From Pomphorhynchus laevis (lineage: Eukaryota; Acanthocephala; Palaeacanthocephala; Echinorhynchida; Pomphorhynchidae): 64,000 bases of DNA. How positions within the stretch are numbered: position 1 is the stretch's first letter; each line of letters begins with the position of its first letter. The stretch covers positions 62,001 to 126,000 of the forward strand of contig WNNJ02003401.1 of assembly GCA_012934845.2 (NCBI GenBank), read 5' to 3'. The notes beneath the pieces were generated by a model. That model was not told where the DNA came from. It was given only the letters and a program-made list of their open reading frames with translations, and ran no database searches. Below, in pieces: positions 43,749 through 53,779 of this stretch. The position numbers were made by a program, and so were the translations under genes.

Positions 43749-44140
43749 TGTACCACGTCATTCAATCCTAATGGGTACATGGAATTAAGCGTTTTAATCC
43801 AAAAATCTTCTTTTTCTAATAGTTTTTGATTTAATATTGTCTTATTTTCTTCAACAATATGTTCTAAAATAAATAATTTACAGTTTTTAATATCATGTCC
43901 TATTAATCTCATATGTTTATGAAATATAGTTTTACTATTATGCTGTATATTATATACGTGTTGCCTAAACCTAGTTTTTAACATTTGATATGTTTTTCCT
44001 ATATATTGCAATTCACATGTATATTCTATTAGATACACGACACCTGCGGTATTGCAGTTACAATTATTATTAATATTTAGCGAAAAACATTTGTTTGTCG
44101 TATTACTTACAAAGCAATTATTATTTATAGCATCACAAAC
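43673..44140 (-). CDS. GIY-YIG endonuclease domain of the Penelope-like element
   Basis: About 120 residues. The GIY-equivalent is VYLIEY, the YIG motif is in LQYIGKT, the following Arg in TRFRQH is the usual catalytic Arg, and a Glu lies in KLLEKEDFW. Upstream Cys residues (CKVCD and CNCN) with downstream His suggest the zinc motif of PLE endonucleases. The open frame runs on into the inverted repeat at 43618-43748. Confidence 0.75.
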   Translation of the reverse strand, partial: VCDAINNNCFVSNTTNKCFSLNINNNCNCNTAGVVYLIEYTCELQYIGKTYQMLKTRFRQHVYNIQHNSKTIFHKHMRLIGHDIKNCKLFILEHIVEENKTILNQKLLEKEDFWIKTLNSMYPLGLNDVVQAETFRLSSPFSKLYILISQINILI

Positions 44141-44174
44141 TTTACAATTTTTCTGTTACATTTAAAAGACCTAA

Positions 44175-44975
44175 AATTAAAATCTTTAGATTTTTATTTA
44201 TTGTCAGATCCTGGAACCATGCTCTGTCATCAATTATATTCATTGTTGCTCATCATAAGAAAACACGTTTTAATAGTTGTTATATAGTGTTTAGCAACAC
44301 CAACAGCAAATTGGTGAAAGTTTGAAAAAGGATATAAAGACGCAAATATGAATCATTTATTTATTTATGTGGACCCACAGACCGGTATATAAATACTTGT
44401 TCAATAGTATTATTAGGTTTTAAAGATGTCGCTCAAAATATCGAATATTGGTTGCGGTTGTTGAACCACTTTATGAAGCTATGATTTAACCACTTTATGG
44501 GGCAAAGCACAAAGTGGGACACCATATTATTTAGAAGAATATGATGGTCAATGTGCAAAATAGGAGTGAGTTATAAAATGTTTAAGATATCTTAAGATAT
44601 TATTATAAGTCGACAATGGATCAAGGACATTCCAATCCACCTGTAAATAAAAGAAAATATATTCAGTCGTTTAAGTTATATCAATATGTAAATACATTCT
44701 TAACATGTGTTTTGTTATTTGTATCAATATCTTGATTTCAATATTTTCAAAGAGTGCAAAATATTTGTATTCGATAAATACCAAATGTTATGAGTCGGTA
44801 AAATTACAAAATTTTGTGAATTTATAAGCTTTTAATTAAATAATTACACATCCATTCAAAATACAACCTGACAGGAAATTGACATATATAAATGCAGATT
44901 TCCGACATCTAATAAAAAATTTACTTTAACGATTTTAAAAAACAAAATTGCTGTTAAAAGTTTATTAAAATTTTA
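44175..44975. other. AT-rich sequence upstream of the likely RAB3GAP2 start
   Basis: No ORF or repeat recognised. AAATTTTAG just before the ATG at 44979 looks like a splice acceptor. Confidence 0.3.
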
Positions 44976-44978
44976 GAT

Positions 44979-45197
44979 ATGTCGATTTCAAAAGTTGTTG
45001 TTTCAAAGTTTTGTGATTTAACGGAAATGAAAAATAACCTAAATTTATCTTCCGGTGATTTTACTATTTCGTCATGAGTACAATTTAAAAAATGATATCT
45101 GCATTAGAAGATCTGCTTTGGAAGGATTCGATTGTTTCCGCATTTTCAACCACAAAGATGTTATTTTCTAGCAAATTGAGTATTGTACTTACGAAAG
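44979..45197 (+). CDS. RAB3GAP2: Likely first two coding exons of the RAB3GAP2 homolog
   Basis: Exon 44979-45054 (MSISKVVVSKFCDLTEMKNN, then LNLSS) joins 45108-45197 (EDLLWKDSIVSAFSTTKM, then LFSSKLSIVLTK) across a 53-nt GT-AG intron, phase 1 at both ends. The layout matches the RAB3GAP2 N-terminus: a short start of the form M..S....F.DL, then W..D...S.S.T...... before a beta-propeller strand ending in VxL. The sequence match is modest, so the link to the exons at 60646 is inferred from position, strand and this resemblance. Confidence 0.5.
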
Positions 45198-45849
45198 GTA
45201 AATAGTGAATTGAAAATCTTGAATTGTTCTGTCATTAGCAAAATTAAAACCTACATTCACCTGAAACATATTCTTGAAAATATCTACTTTGGTATATGAC
45301 TCACTGATCACTTTCCAATGATAATCTGTGATTTATACGATCACTAATAAAGTTAAATCGGTTTCAAAATATCAAAATTAAATTTGTTTCAAGGAAAATA
45401 TAAAATCATAGCTGTATTAAATATATTTTTACTTCGTAAAGCTTTCCAAAAGAAATTGATTAAATAATTAAGAGATAAAAAGAACAGTTCGATCACCATA
45501 AGATATAATCACTTTCTGTTTATAACTCTGTACAGCTCGTAGATGATATACATGCTTAAAATGTGAGAAGATTTGAAATATTTACAGTTTAGAAAGGCGA
45601 AAAATTTTACTTTAGCATTACAGCTAAAAATAATTATCTATAAATCCTAATTTAAATATCTATTTTGGAACAAATAAATTTTAATTTAAATTTACAACAT
45701 TTTGAAATTTTATTAATTTCATAGTATAATATGAAAATAATTATATTTCTAAAAAATATACGTTTTCTGATAGATTAGAAGACGGCAATCAACGAATGAT
45801 TCAATTTCATGGCTTTTATTATACACTAACGTCATTTTATATTTTTATA

Positions 45850-45926
45850 TGCTGGTCCTCCTCTGCATCCAGCAGTGGGAGGGAACTGGCACTGATGAGT
45901 CATAGTGATGACGAAACGGTATTCGT
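45850..45926 (+). ncRNA. Type III hammerhead motif, copy 1 (5' stem III strand missing)
   Basis: Stem I hairpin (TGCTGGTCC with GGAACTGGCA), core CTGATGA at 45892, stem II GTCAT/ATGAC around AGTG, then GAAACGG. The sequence 5' of TGCTGG is unrelated to the other copies, so the upstream strand of stem III and the cleavage site are lost: the copy begins exactly at the predicted cleavage point. Confidence 0.7.
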
Positions 45927-46155
45927 CATTCTTTCGCGTCGGGTTTATATGATTACAAAATATTCACGCGGAATGGTATCATCATTTGAGATTAGAAGTA
46001 AGCCGATATTAAGATACCTTGTGCTGGCATTTGCCAGTGCTTTTGCTAATGATCCAATTTGGTGAAGCTATTGTAGTGATAATTCAGCAATCTAGATGAT
46101 GTTACTAGAGATTTTCTAGTACATCATGCACTTGATTAATTCGTTGATTGCCTTT
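45850..46155 (+). repeat. 306-bp hammerhead-bounded unit (retrozyme-like)
   Basis: The unit starts at TGCTGG, the predicted 5' end left by hammerhead cleavage, and ends at the base before TGCTAG of the second hammerhead. 45850-45993 and 46156-46300 are about 95 percent identical. No ORF. A third, inverted copy of the 3' half plus ribozyme lies at 46505-46690. All sit inside the second intron of the putative RAB3GAP2 gene. Confidence 0.7.
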
Positions 46156-46230
46156 TGCTAGTCCTCCTCTGCATCCAGCAGTGGGAGGGAACTGGCACTG
46201 ATGAGTCATAGTGATGACGAAACGGCGTTC
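46146..46230 (+). ncRNA. Type III hammerhead motif, copy 2 (cleavage site mutated)
   Basis: Complete layout: ATTGCC TTT | TGCTAGTCC ... GAACTGGCA CTGATGA (46198) GTCAT AGTG ATGAC GAAACGGCG. Where copy 3 has GCCGTC before the cut this copy has GCCTTT, which breaks two stem III pairs. It is probably inactive. Confidence 0.72.
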
Positions 46231-46535
46231 GTCATTCTTTCGCGTCGGGCTTATATGATTACAAAATATTCACGCGGAATGGTATCGTCATTTGAAAAAT
46301 CCAGATATACTAATTTCATAGTATAATATGAAAATAGTTAGATTTATAAAAAATATACGTTTCCTGATTTGGTTCTTAAAATAAACAAAAAAATATTCCA
46401 AAATATAAATTACTACATTTTTCAATAATGTGAAAAATATAGCATTTAATGCATCTTGGTTTAAACAAAACTATAAACGTCAGTGTATTATAAAACCCAG
46501 ATAGTAATTATATAGGCCCGACGCGAAAGAATGAC

Positions 46536-46622
46536 GAATGCCGTTTCGTCATCACTATGACTCATCAGTGCCAGTTCCCTCCCACTGCTGGATGCAGAGG
46601 AGAACTAGCAGACGGCAATCAA
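46536..46622 (-). ncRNA. Type III hammerhead ribozyme motif, copy 3, apparently intact
   Basis: On the minus strand: GCCGTC (stem III 5' strand with C as the residue before the cut), then stem I TGCTAGTTCTC paired for 11 bp with GGGAACTGGCA, core CTGATGA, stem II GTCAT/ATGAC with loop AGTG, GAA, and stem III 3' strand ACGGC paired with GCCGT. All universally conserved core residues are present, with the G10.1-C11.1 closing pair and the A15.1-U16.1 pair. The ends lie in stem III, hence type III. Confidence 0.8.
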
Positions 46623-46956
46623 CGAATTAATCAAGTGCATGATGTACTAGAAAATCTCCAGTAACATCATCTAGAGTGCTGAATTAGCACTTTAGATGAA
46701 GATATTGCAGCTTAACATCGAAATAAAATTAAAATTTTTATAGTCATTTGGTTTGAATTTAAAATATCCGGTAACTTTATCCGTCATTAGGAGCATCGTT
46801 AAATCGTTTTAATTACCTTGTATAAGCTTATCTATATTTGCACTAATGAACATTATATTCGCAACTTTTTCAATGAGTTCCCTTTTAAGAGATTGTATCG
46901 ACGATATGTTCATTAGGTTATTTGTAGCATTTTGATATTGCTGTATTTTGGTTTTA

Positions 46957-46992
46957 AACGAAAATATAAAATGACGTTAGTGTATAATAAAA
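46957..46992. repeat. Inverted copy of the ribozyme-unit left flank
   Basis: AAAATATAAAATGACGTTAG then TGTATAATAAAAGCC is the reverse complement of 45815-45849, which lies just left of hammerhead copy 1. It is part of the rearranged structure of this locus. Confidence 0.65.
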
Positions 46993-46999
46993 GCCAGTT

Positions 47000-49700
47000 T
47001 AATATATGCTACATTTTGAAAATATAACATCTTTAGCAAACAATTTAACTAAAGTTCAATCACTAAATTAAAATATGAAGTTGTAATTAAAAGCTGAAAT
47101 CAAATTATTTACGAAGCACTTCATTATTTTTATACAAAATAAAGATCAATGTGTACAATGAATCTTGAAATGCGCAATACTCCTCTTAATGCAATTCAGA
47201 TGAGCAAAGGTACTTTGGTGTTTCTGCTTAGGTTCCACAACTTCAACAATGCAAGCCTTTATTTTAATAAATTGGAAATTGGTAGCGTTTTTAAATTTAA
47301 ATTCCATGTGTTTCCTTCCATTCACTGTCTGTTCGCACTAGAATATTCTCCTTAATATGACGTTGGCACAAATCTTTTTTGATTTATCTAAAAGCGCTTT
47401 TTCAAAAACATCGTACCACTGAATCAAATGCTAAATGATAAGATTAAGCAAATCCAAATAATTTAATTGTAATTTAATTGCATAGAACTGATTATGGAAT
47501 TAAAATGTGTTGGCCATAAAAATAGATTCACTGTTAGAAAGTAAGTTTACATCCTTAATACTACAGATATTAATCAAGAGATATAATTGTATCATTATTA
47601 CAATTATCTTAAAATTTGCAAGGCAGTTTTAGACAATGTCAGTGTGAAATAAATTATGTTAAAGGTAAACATTATAAAAAGTATATTTACAATGTAAATT
47701 ATATTTTCGGTATTTGATTCGTTTATTTGTAATCTGTACGGTATCATCACTTGCTTGCAGTCTTCAAAACTAACTATTGTATTTTATCAAAAGGAAGTCT
47801 AGAAGGGCTACCAATGAAAATACAAATTTCAATATGTAGTTAGTTAGTAAAATAATTTCCACATTAGTGTTAATCTTATTAACATTAAATAATTATGTAT
47901 TCCTAAATTAATAATGAATTAATACTAAGATTGCTCTTATATTGCAATAATTTTGTAGCTTAAATTTATCCAACAATGAAAAACTAATAATCGAAAATAG
48001 ATTTTTATTGTATTAATTAATAACTTCATTATTAAAAATGAAGTTATTAACTAAATCATTAATTTCGAGATTTGAATAAAGCCGTATCTTAATGTTTGAA
48101 ATGAGCCAGATTTTTTTCTTATTGAATGACAAGTATCTTTAATGATTGGATGAGAACAGTAGCGATGTTAATAGTTAATAAAAATATAATAACTTGCAAA
48201 GTAATTGTCTTGGACAAATTTTGTTTAATAAAATACATGAAAATATTTAAAACATATCAGCTTATAAAATACTTATTTTGATACTAATTTGACTAAGCGA
48301 TGGTAAATATTATCCATCCATAGATTTTTTACCTTAACACATAAATTATAAATGTAGTTACCTAAAAATTATAAATGTCACTACATTACAATGTAGTGAC
48401 ATTATAAATGGTGATTTTAAAATTAATGTAAAATCTTTTGTTTTATAAATACTTGTTATATAATAACATATTATCTTAGATATTGTAAATTTAGCTAAAT
48501 CCTGCACAGCTGTTGGTCAATTTCAAACTGGATTTGATAGAAGTCGACATTTTGAGTATTGCTTTTTATCTAGTCTATTTTGTTATATTGTTAGAACAAA
48601 TTTAGAAGCGAAATTACTTCACATTGTTTTCTTACTGACACATCAAATTCTAATACGGATGGGTAAAATGACATTATCCATTTATTCTTCAGTATTTCTT
48701 TAGAATTACGGGTGTAGCTATTGGATTCAAAAATGGATCTGTGTACTTCATGAACGACGTAGGTTATGTTTTTAGTGTAAGAAATTTAAGTCTACATTTA
48801 AAACTGAATATGTAAAACATATTTATTGTTTTTCATCGTTTAAAGTAAAAACAAATTTTTTAATGTCCTTTATGCTTAGCTTTCATGAATTCGTTTGCCA
48901 GATGAAAAAAGAGAAGTAAGAGGCGATAAAACAATTGTTGCTTGTAAAATCTAAAAAAATCGTTGAATTTTTAATTATAAAGCACTTTTTGCGTGGTTGA
49001 GATACAATGACTAGGTATTATAACAAATAAAGATGGAAACGAAATTAGCAGCATGTAAAACCTTAATATTAACGTAATTATTAAAATGATGAATCCAATT
49101 TAGTAAATTAAAAAATTTAATAAATTAACTTTTCCACCCACTGGTATTTCATGACAACAATACTAAAATGATGTCAACTAAAATATTTATTGCTTAAACA
49201 CACAATTGACTAATTCTTGATAATGGTGTGCCTACATGCCACCGAAGTATTGGATCAAAATTGTAAAATAAATGTATCTTCGTCTGATTTACAATAATTA
49301 TTGATAAGATTTTATATAATTTACAATCTAAATTTATTTGTATTTTTATAAATTCATAAATATATAGTAATAAGCTTATAAAAGTAAAGGTTAATAAATT
49401 TATAATAAATAATAAATTTATGATGCTTTTAAAGTTAACAAAGAAAATGATATTATTGTTGGAAACAATTTCTTAATAACAAAATGAAATTTATTTTCAA
49501 ATAGGTGTGATAAATGTAAATTTTTAAATGTTAAAATATTTTATTCAATTTTCGGGTCATTTTAAGTATATTTTAATACTATTTAACTATAAAGTTTAGT
49601 CTTAATTTTTTTATATTAATTTATTTTGTTCTGTCTCTTTATTTTTGGCTTTGCTTGATTTATATTATTTATCATATTGTGTTATATTTTGCTAATTAAA
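47000..49700. other. AT-rich intron or intergenic sequence, no gene seen
   Basis: No coding exon, LINE or PLE match that I can support. It contains a perfect palindrome at 48374-48403 (AATGTCACTACATT arms, 2-nt loop). A 68-residue frame at 47149 has no domain and was left out. Confidence 0.4.
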
Positions 49701-49744
49701 ACAAATGCGTCAATCAAACTTTAAATAACATTTCTAAATTCAAG

Positions 49745-49828
49745 AAACTGGTCTACGTAATGAAGTTAGAGTGGACATCTGAAGAACCCTTTACTCATAT
49801 TGCTTTTAATTCCGATCAATATAGAAAG
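49745..49828 (+). CDS. Candidate internal exon, possibly RAB3GAP2
   Basis: 28 codons between an acceptor-like TTCAAG and donor AAAG|GTACTT: KLVYVMKLEWTSEEPFTHIA then FNSDQYRK. It resembles the beta-strand region after the first propeller blade of RAB3GAP2 (W.....EE..T...). The phase does not fit directly to the exon ending at 45197, so another exon would be needed in between. Weak call. Confidence 0.3.
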
Positions 49829-49939
49829 GTACTTTATGCTTTATTAATGTTTCTAAAATTAATTAATTTTAATAAAATATTAAATATTTATTGTTATTTG
49901 TTCTTCTATGTGATTGCCAAAAGTACAGATTATTTTTCT

Positions 49940-50045
49940 AGACGATAGTGATTATTTATCACTATCGTTTTGAACATTATGCGATTTAACCTTCATGCAG
50001 AGGGGTCAAATACATGCTAATGACGTATTTGCACTGATGAAATTA
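49940..50045 (-). repeat. Palindrome and foldback repeat family 1, copy e (partial)
   Basis: ACGATAGTGAT and ATCACTATCGT form a perfect hairpin at 49942-49968. Right after it, on the minus strand, TTTCATCAGTGCAAATACGT and CATTAGCATGTATTTGACCCC match the left end of the foldback family. Confidence 0.55.
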
Positions 50046-50198
50046 AATTGTGTGTGCATAGTAAAAAGCTAATAATTAGCGTTTTTAAACAAGCGAAATT
50101 TTTTTTAAATTATTATCTACATAATTACCACCTGCGCGGCAGCTAGCTCAGACTGTAAATATCTCATGACTTTCAATTAATACAAGCTGGAGCTGTAA

Positions 50199-50369
50199 AT
50201 GACGCTCTTTTCGAAACTGCTTTTGTCTATATTTCAATTCATATATGTACAAAGTTTTTATCAAAACGTGGATGTAGAAGAAACAGCAAACTTTTCAGAT
50301 GAATTTTTGCTCGATCCGATTTTCTCATTAGACCCAAAAGAAAATGTGAAAATACTAACCACTAAATAA
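50199..50369 (+). CDS. Possible small secreted peptide, 56 residues
   Basis: MTLFSKLLLSIFQFIYVQS looks like a signal peptide (basic residue, hydrophobic core, small residue at the end), followed by an acidic 37-residue tail with EETANFSDEFLLDP. It stops at TAA 50367. Unidentified. An overlapping frame (GAVNDALFETAFVYISIH) is also open, so chance cannot be excluded. Confidence 0.3.
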   Translation: MTLFSKLLLSIFQFIYVQSFYQNVDVEETANFSDEFLLDPIFSLDPKENVKILTTK

Positions 50370-50379
50370 ATTTAACCGT

Positions 50380-51190
50380 GCGAATTAGAAAAACATAAAT
50401 GAAGATATGGCTAAATTGGAGGTGACATATTTTTAATTCAAAAATAAGTATTCAAATATTAAAGCTCACAGGTTGTATACTTCAATAATTATTGTACCTA
50501 ACGAGGTAGGAAGGTGTAACACCAGATAAAATTTAATGGGCTGTAAAAATTAAGGTGTTCATCTGAACCATAAAATAATTTAATAAATTCAGAATTTAAA
50601 ATTTAAACTAGCGAGCTAGTCTACATGGTAAAATATATAATGTACTAGGGTCTGACTGCACTTTGTCAGACCCTTTAATCACTAGATTTACAGATTAAAA
50701 CTCATAGACTGCATACGTAAACATTGAACTCAACGAGTTACGCGCATAGTGTTATAAATATAAAATCACAGACTAGATACGTCAATCATCATTGAACCTA
50801 GCGAGCATACTATACCCAGTATGTTCAATTATCATTTAATCAGTAAGTTACATGCAATATGTTCAATCGAAGTATTGATGTTACCGGTTTCAGAAACAGC
50901 TCACCGAGCTGATTTTGAAACGTGGCTACAACGCTATGTAGCTGTTGCTACATAGCGTTGTAACAACGCATCATAATTACATAACTTTTAAAATAAAAAC
51001 AATTAATGTTAATTTTCTTTATTTTTTTGCTTTGACAGCTGCACTCTCTTAAATTTCTGACAAAAATAATGCACATGCCTCGTACATTGACACATATTAA
51101 CCCATTTTTGCAGAAATAATTTTTTAATAAATAATTTATTTTACGCATTACTAAATTCAAGCAATTAATATAAATTTGGAATCCAGCAAA
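50380..51190. other. AT-rich sequence with a perfect palindrome
   Basis: No genes. TACAACGCTATGTAGC and GCTACATAGCGTTGTA are perfect 16-bp arms with a 4-nt loop at 50927-50962. The motif ACC/GAACCTAACGAG/TAGCGAG recurs loosely between 50490 and 50810. Confidence 0.4.
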
Positions 51191-51529
51191 ACAAATCAAT
51201 TACATCTTAACTCATCGTAGGAGCAAAACTGTAAGATGCGGTTTTCAGAGTTCATCTCTGCGGCACGTGGCGATTCTGAAAAAATGTCACAACCCTCAAT
51301 AGTAAAGGATTTAATTAACTTTAAATTCGAATAGCTGATGTGTGCCAAACGAAGATTGATCGGTTCATTTATAAAAATTAAACACGATTTAAGATGCGAG
51401 AGCGAAAATAACACAGAATTTGAATTTTTGACATACACCCCGATTACTTTCCTTACATATCTCCATTGGCAATTGTCTTTAAGGATAAAATTTGCAGAAA
51501 ATATATCATCCCATAAAGCTGTCAAGTCA

Positions 51530-53520
51530 TAATGGATCATTGGAAGCAATATTACCTTGTAGAAACGCAAAGCACAATAAAAGCGAGAAAGCGCCACGGT
51601 AAACGCATCAGCATGGCTAATATTTATATCTGGCCAAGAGAAATTAACAAGAACCGTAACTTCTTGGATCGTATATTGGGTAGTGGTTATGACATGATAC
51701 TTGGTGACTTCAACGACATAACTGGTCGTTGAATTAATGCAGCAATCCACAGAAATAGTATCGACTATCTTACTCACAAACCACCTTCCCCCACCTTTCA
51801 TCGCCCAACAACTAATTATCTCCTCGAAATTTAACTGCTAAATAAGATATGGTTGTTGAAACCCATCTGTACTGAGCAGTAGCGCCAAAAACTGACCACC
51901 TATCATGACCAAATTCGTTAGCGGGTAGAGGAAAATACGTTGCCTAGAAGGAGGTTTCACTTTGATCCCATAAGAGTGTCATTCTTTCAGGCAGCTATTC
52001 GACTCTTAGGTTCTAGCGGGTTCTAGCTGAGCAAGGATAGGGCGAACCTCGCTCACCTTAAAACTTCTTAGTCTTTATTTTGGAAGATATTCAAGAAAGA
52101 GAAGTTTGTCTGCTGGAAGGAAAGGGCTGTGAGTTGGATTGGGAGCATTGGCCTTGACATAGTTTTGAAAGAGTCACTATCCCTACATAACTATGGAGCC
52201 ACTAAATCTTCCCAACAAATCCAGTCTTGGGGTGACTTCAAGAGCAGGAACTTATCTGTTACAGATATCCTTAACTCTTGGGGTCCACTTCCCGGGCACC
52301 TTCAATTCCGTCGCTCCACTATCTTCTCGGGTCTGTCAACTTTTGACAAACGATCAAAGAAGAGAAGTGGCGTCACATTGCTTTTATCCTCACCTTCCGA
52401 TTAGCCGGCATCAAGAATATTTTACCAAAACGTAATCCGGTCTCATGTCCTAAAGAACTGCGGGCTATTTTGATTAAAAACTCTCTCATCACCATATACG
52501 AAAATGCGCTTGCGCGTAGAATCCGCTATCATTTAATTAGACGTAATTGAATCCCACCAAATTTTCATGGGTTTGTCAAAGGGCGCTCGGTCCATTCATC
52601 AATTGGTGAAGTGCATCAGTTTTGTCGGGATAACAATGATCAACATGCCGTGAACATTGACTATCGATCTTTAAAGCTATATTTCACTTTTATCGAAAGG
52701 AGTTTGATAGCAACGACGGTAGAAATATTACTGCAAACGCCATACTGCTCTGGATAAAGGAATTTTCTCGCAAAGCTCTCAGTCGATAAGTTAGACAAGA
52801 CGACCCTGATGCACGTCAGTTCTACCCTATTACGGATGTGCCCCAAAGCTCACCACTTTCTCCAATTTTATATCTTGCTGCTTCCATCGAACTATATAAG
52901 ATATTTAAACGTGATCAGCATCTAGTGGAATACGCTGATGATACCACAGCCTTGTTCTTTGAACGCAGGTGAAAATATGTAGTCTCGGATATCAGCCGTT
53001 TCTTTTTAAGATTAAAATATTAGTTAACTATATCCAATCTTATTTGGCGCCCCTGCCACCAAGAAAAAATTGAAGAGATTAGCACTTTTAGCTCTAACCT
53101 CCATATTTGCAAATCAGCCACTCCTCACCTTCACAAGTCGAGTAAAATATCTGGGGTTTATCATTACGGGGAACTGGTCAGCGAAAGCTGACCTGGATAG
53201 ACAAAAACGTATCCTGAAGAAAGCTAGATGGACCCTGAAACTGGCCCAACATCTGTCATTGAAAGAGAAAACCCAAGTGGGCCTTTGGGGGTACTTGGGC
53301 TCTATCGTGATTAGTCTTTTTTCGATAGGACGTCCCGCAGAGCAAATACTAAGGTTTTTAAACTCCTCATCTCGCGATTACCGATCATAATTAGCCTTGA
53401 TTGGACTCTTTGGGGGTGGGTGAGACCCCAGATTGTTTGGTCGGAGAGCGGCGTGTTGGATCGGCTGGAGGGCTCAGATCCCGCTGGAACTGAGGCCATA
53501 GAAATTTGTTGGAGAACTGG
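51530..53520 (+). mobile_element. Degenerate APE-type LINE (L1/Tx1-like), plus strand
   Basis: Endonuclease: ISMANIYIWPREINKNRNFL, YDMILGDFND, then RNSIDYLTHKPPSPTFHR (51570-51830); linker with WKIFKKEKFVCWKERAVSWI near 52090; RT with NPVSCPKELRAI, GFVKGRSVHSSI, DVPQSSPLSPILYLAA (motif B) and LVEYADDTTALF (motif C, near 52930); then a C-terminal region to 53520. Many stops. The segment between motifs A and B (52652-52799) is a duplicate of 54068-54215 and may not be native to this element. Confidence 0.7.
52652..52799. repeat. 148-bp segment shared with 54068-54215
   Basis: Two 148-bp direct copies with two base differences, about 1.4 kb apart. On the minus strand both encode YPEQYGV.SNISTVVAIKLL and SFKDR, normal RT sequence for the minus-strand LINE at 53780-54760, not for the plus-strand LINE around this first copy. 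Confidence 0.85.
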
Positions 53521-53699
53521 ACAATTTTTTTTGTAGATTTCTTTTACTATTTTCTTTCTTAGCTGTTTTTCTTTTTTACTTATTATCTGTTATATAGTTG
53601 TTTAATAACATCCTTATTATTAGAGGGCGCCATAATCCTAGCCGTCTCAATTTTAATCTTGAGAGATTTCCGTTCCAAGTATTTTGAGAAAGACCATCT

Positions 53700-53750
53700 T
53701 GATGACAGAAGTACCCCTAGGTCATTATGCACCTAGGGGTACTAAATTTA
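53700..53750. repeat. Perfect palindrome
   Basis: AGTACCCCTAGGT (53710-53722) and ACCTAGGGGTACT (53731-53743), 13-bp arms and an 8-nt loop, between two LINE fragments. It is GC-richer than the surroundings and ends a stretch resembling no LINE. Confidence 0.6.
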
Positions 53751-53779
53751 ATGAAATTTGCTTACTCTTTGTTAATTTT

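Larger units (their letters stand above)
41215..44170 (-). mobile_element. Naiad-like Penelope element, GIY-YIG before RT
   Basis: Minus-strand order from 44170: zinc-type Cys region (CKVCDAINNNCFVS, then CNCNTAGVV), GIY-YIG endonuclease (YLIEYTCELQYIGKTYQML; FWIKTLNSMYPLGLND) to 43750; a linker (43400-42830) ending IRYKLLPPLGRKICNYNKEL; then RT from 41894 (IIDKASNNFVFICKKLYYD; IPILYWNPKLHKNPIKPRF; YDFSTLYTNLDLVNI as motif A near 41370). It stops shortly after motif A. N-terminal endonuclease, pre-RT region and DKASNN/DFSTLYT motifs fit the permuted PLE clade (Naiads). Alternatively a GIY-YIG from an upstream tandem copy abuts a second copy. Confidence 0.65.
45719..46370 (+). repeat. Direct repeats flanking the ribozyme unit
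   Basis: CATAGTATAATATGAAAATA..ATATTT.TAAAAAATATACGTTT.CTGAT occurs at 45719-45772 and again at 46318-46369, framing the two plus-strand hammerhead copies. It is either a duplicated flank or part of the element. Confidence 0.6.
46075..46690. repeat. Inverted pair of ribozyme units
   Basis: 46075-46268 (plus) and 46505-46690 (minus) are inverted copies, about 95 percent identical over roughly 185 bp, from TAATTCAGCA through GATGATGTTACT..AGATTTTCTAGTACATC to the end of the hammerhead and CGCGTCGGGC. The 236-bp spacer would leave a long hairpin in a transcript. Confidence 0.75.

Noticed and set aside
45881-45935. Type I folding of the 46-kb hammerhead motif (ACG/CGT as stem III hairpin, open stem I)
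   Set aside because: The bases next to the core (A and A) do not pair and stem I would need a 6-nt bulge. The type III fold gives 11 continuous pairs in stem I and 5-6 in stem III.
45796-46065. 89-residue plus-strand ORF
   Set aside because: It runs through the first hammerhead copy and its flanks, has no domain, and its second half is simply the repeat unit read in one frame.
47149-47355. 68-residue plus-strand ORF
   Set aside because: No domain, signal, splice context or repeat relation; length is within chance for this region.
51196-51801. 201-residue minus-strand ORF
   Set aside because: Its first half is antisense to a recognisable LINE endonuclease (LGDFND on the plus strand). No domain was recognised. 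The length is notable for A/T-rich DNA, so I left it uncalled, not disproved.
52740-52800. Plus-strand reading WIKEFSRKALSR as genuine RT sequence of the plus-strand LINE
   Set aside because: The same 148 bp reads as proper RT on the minus strand in its second location, in the right order with motifs A and C, so the plus-strand likeness is probably chance.
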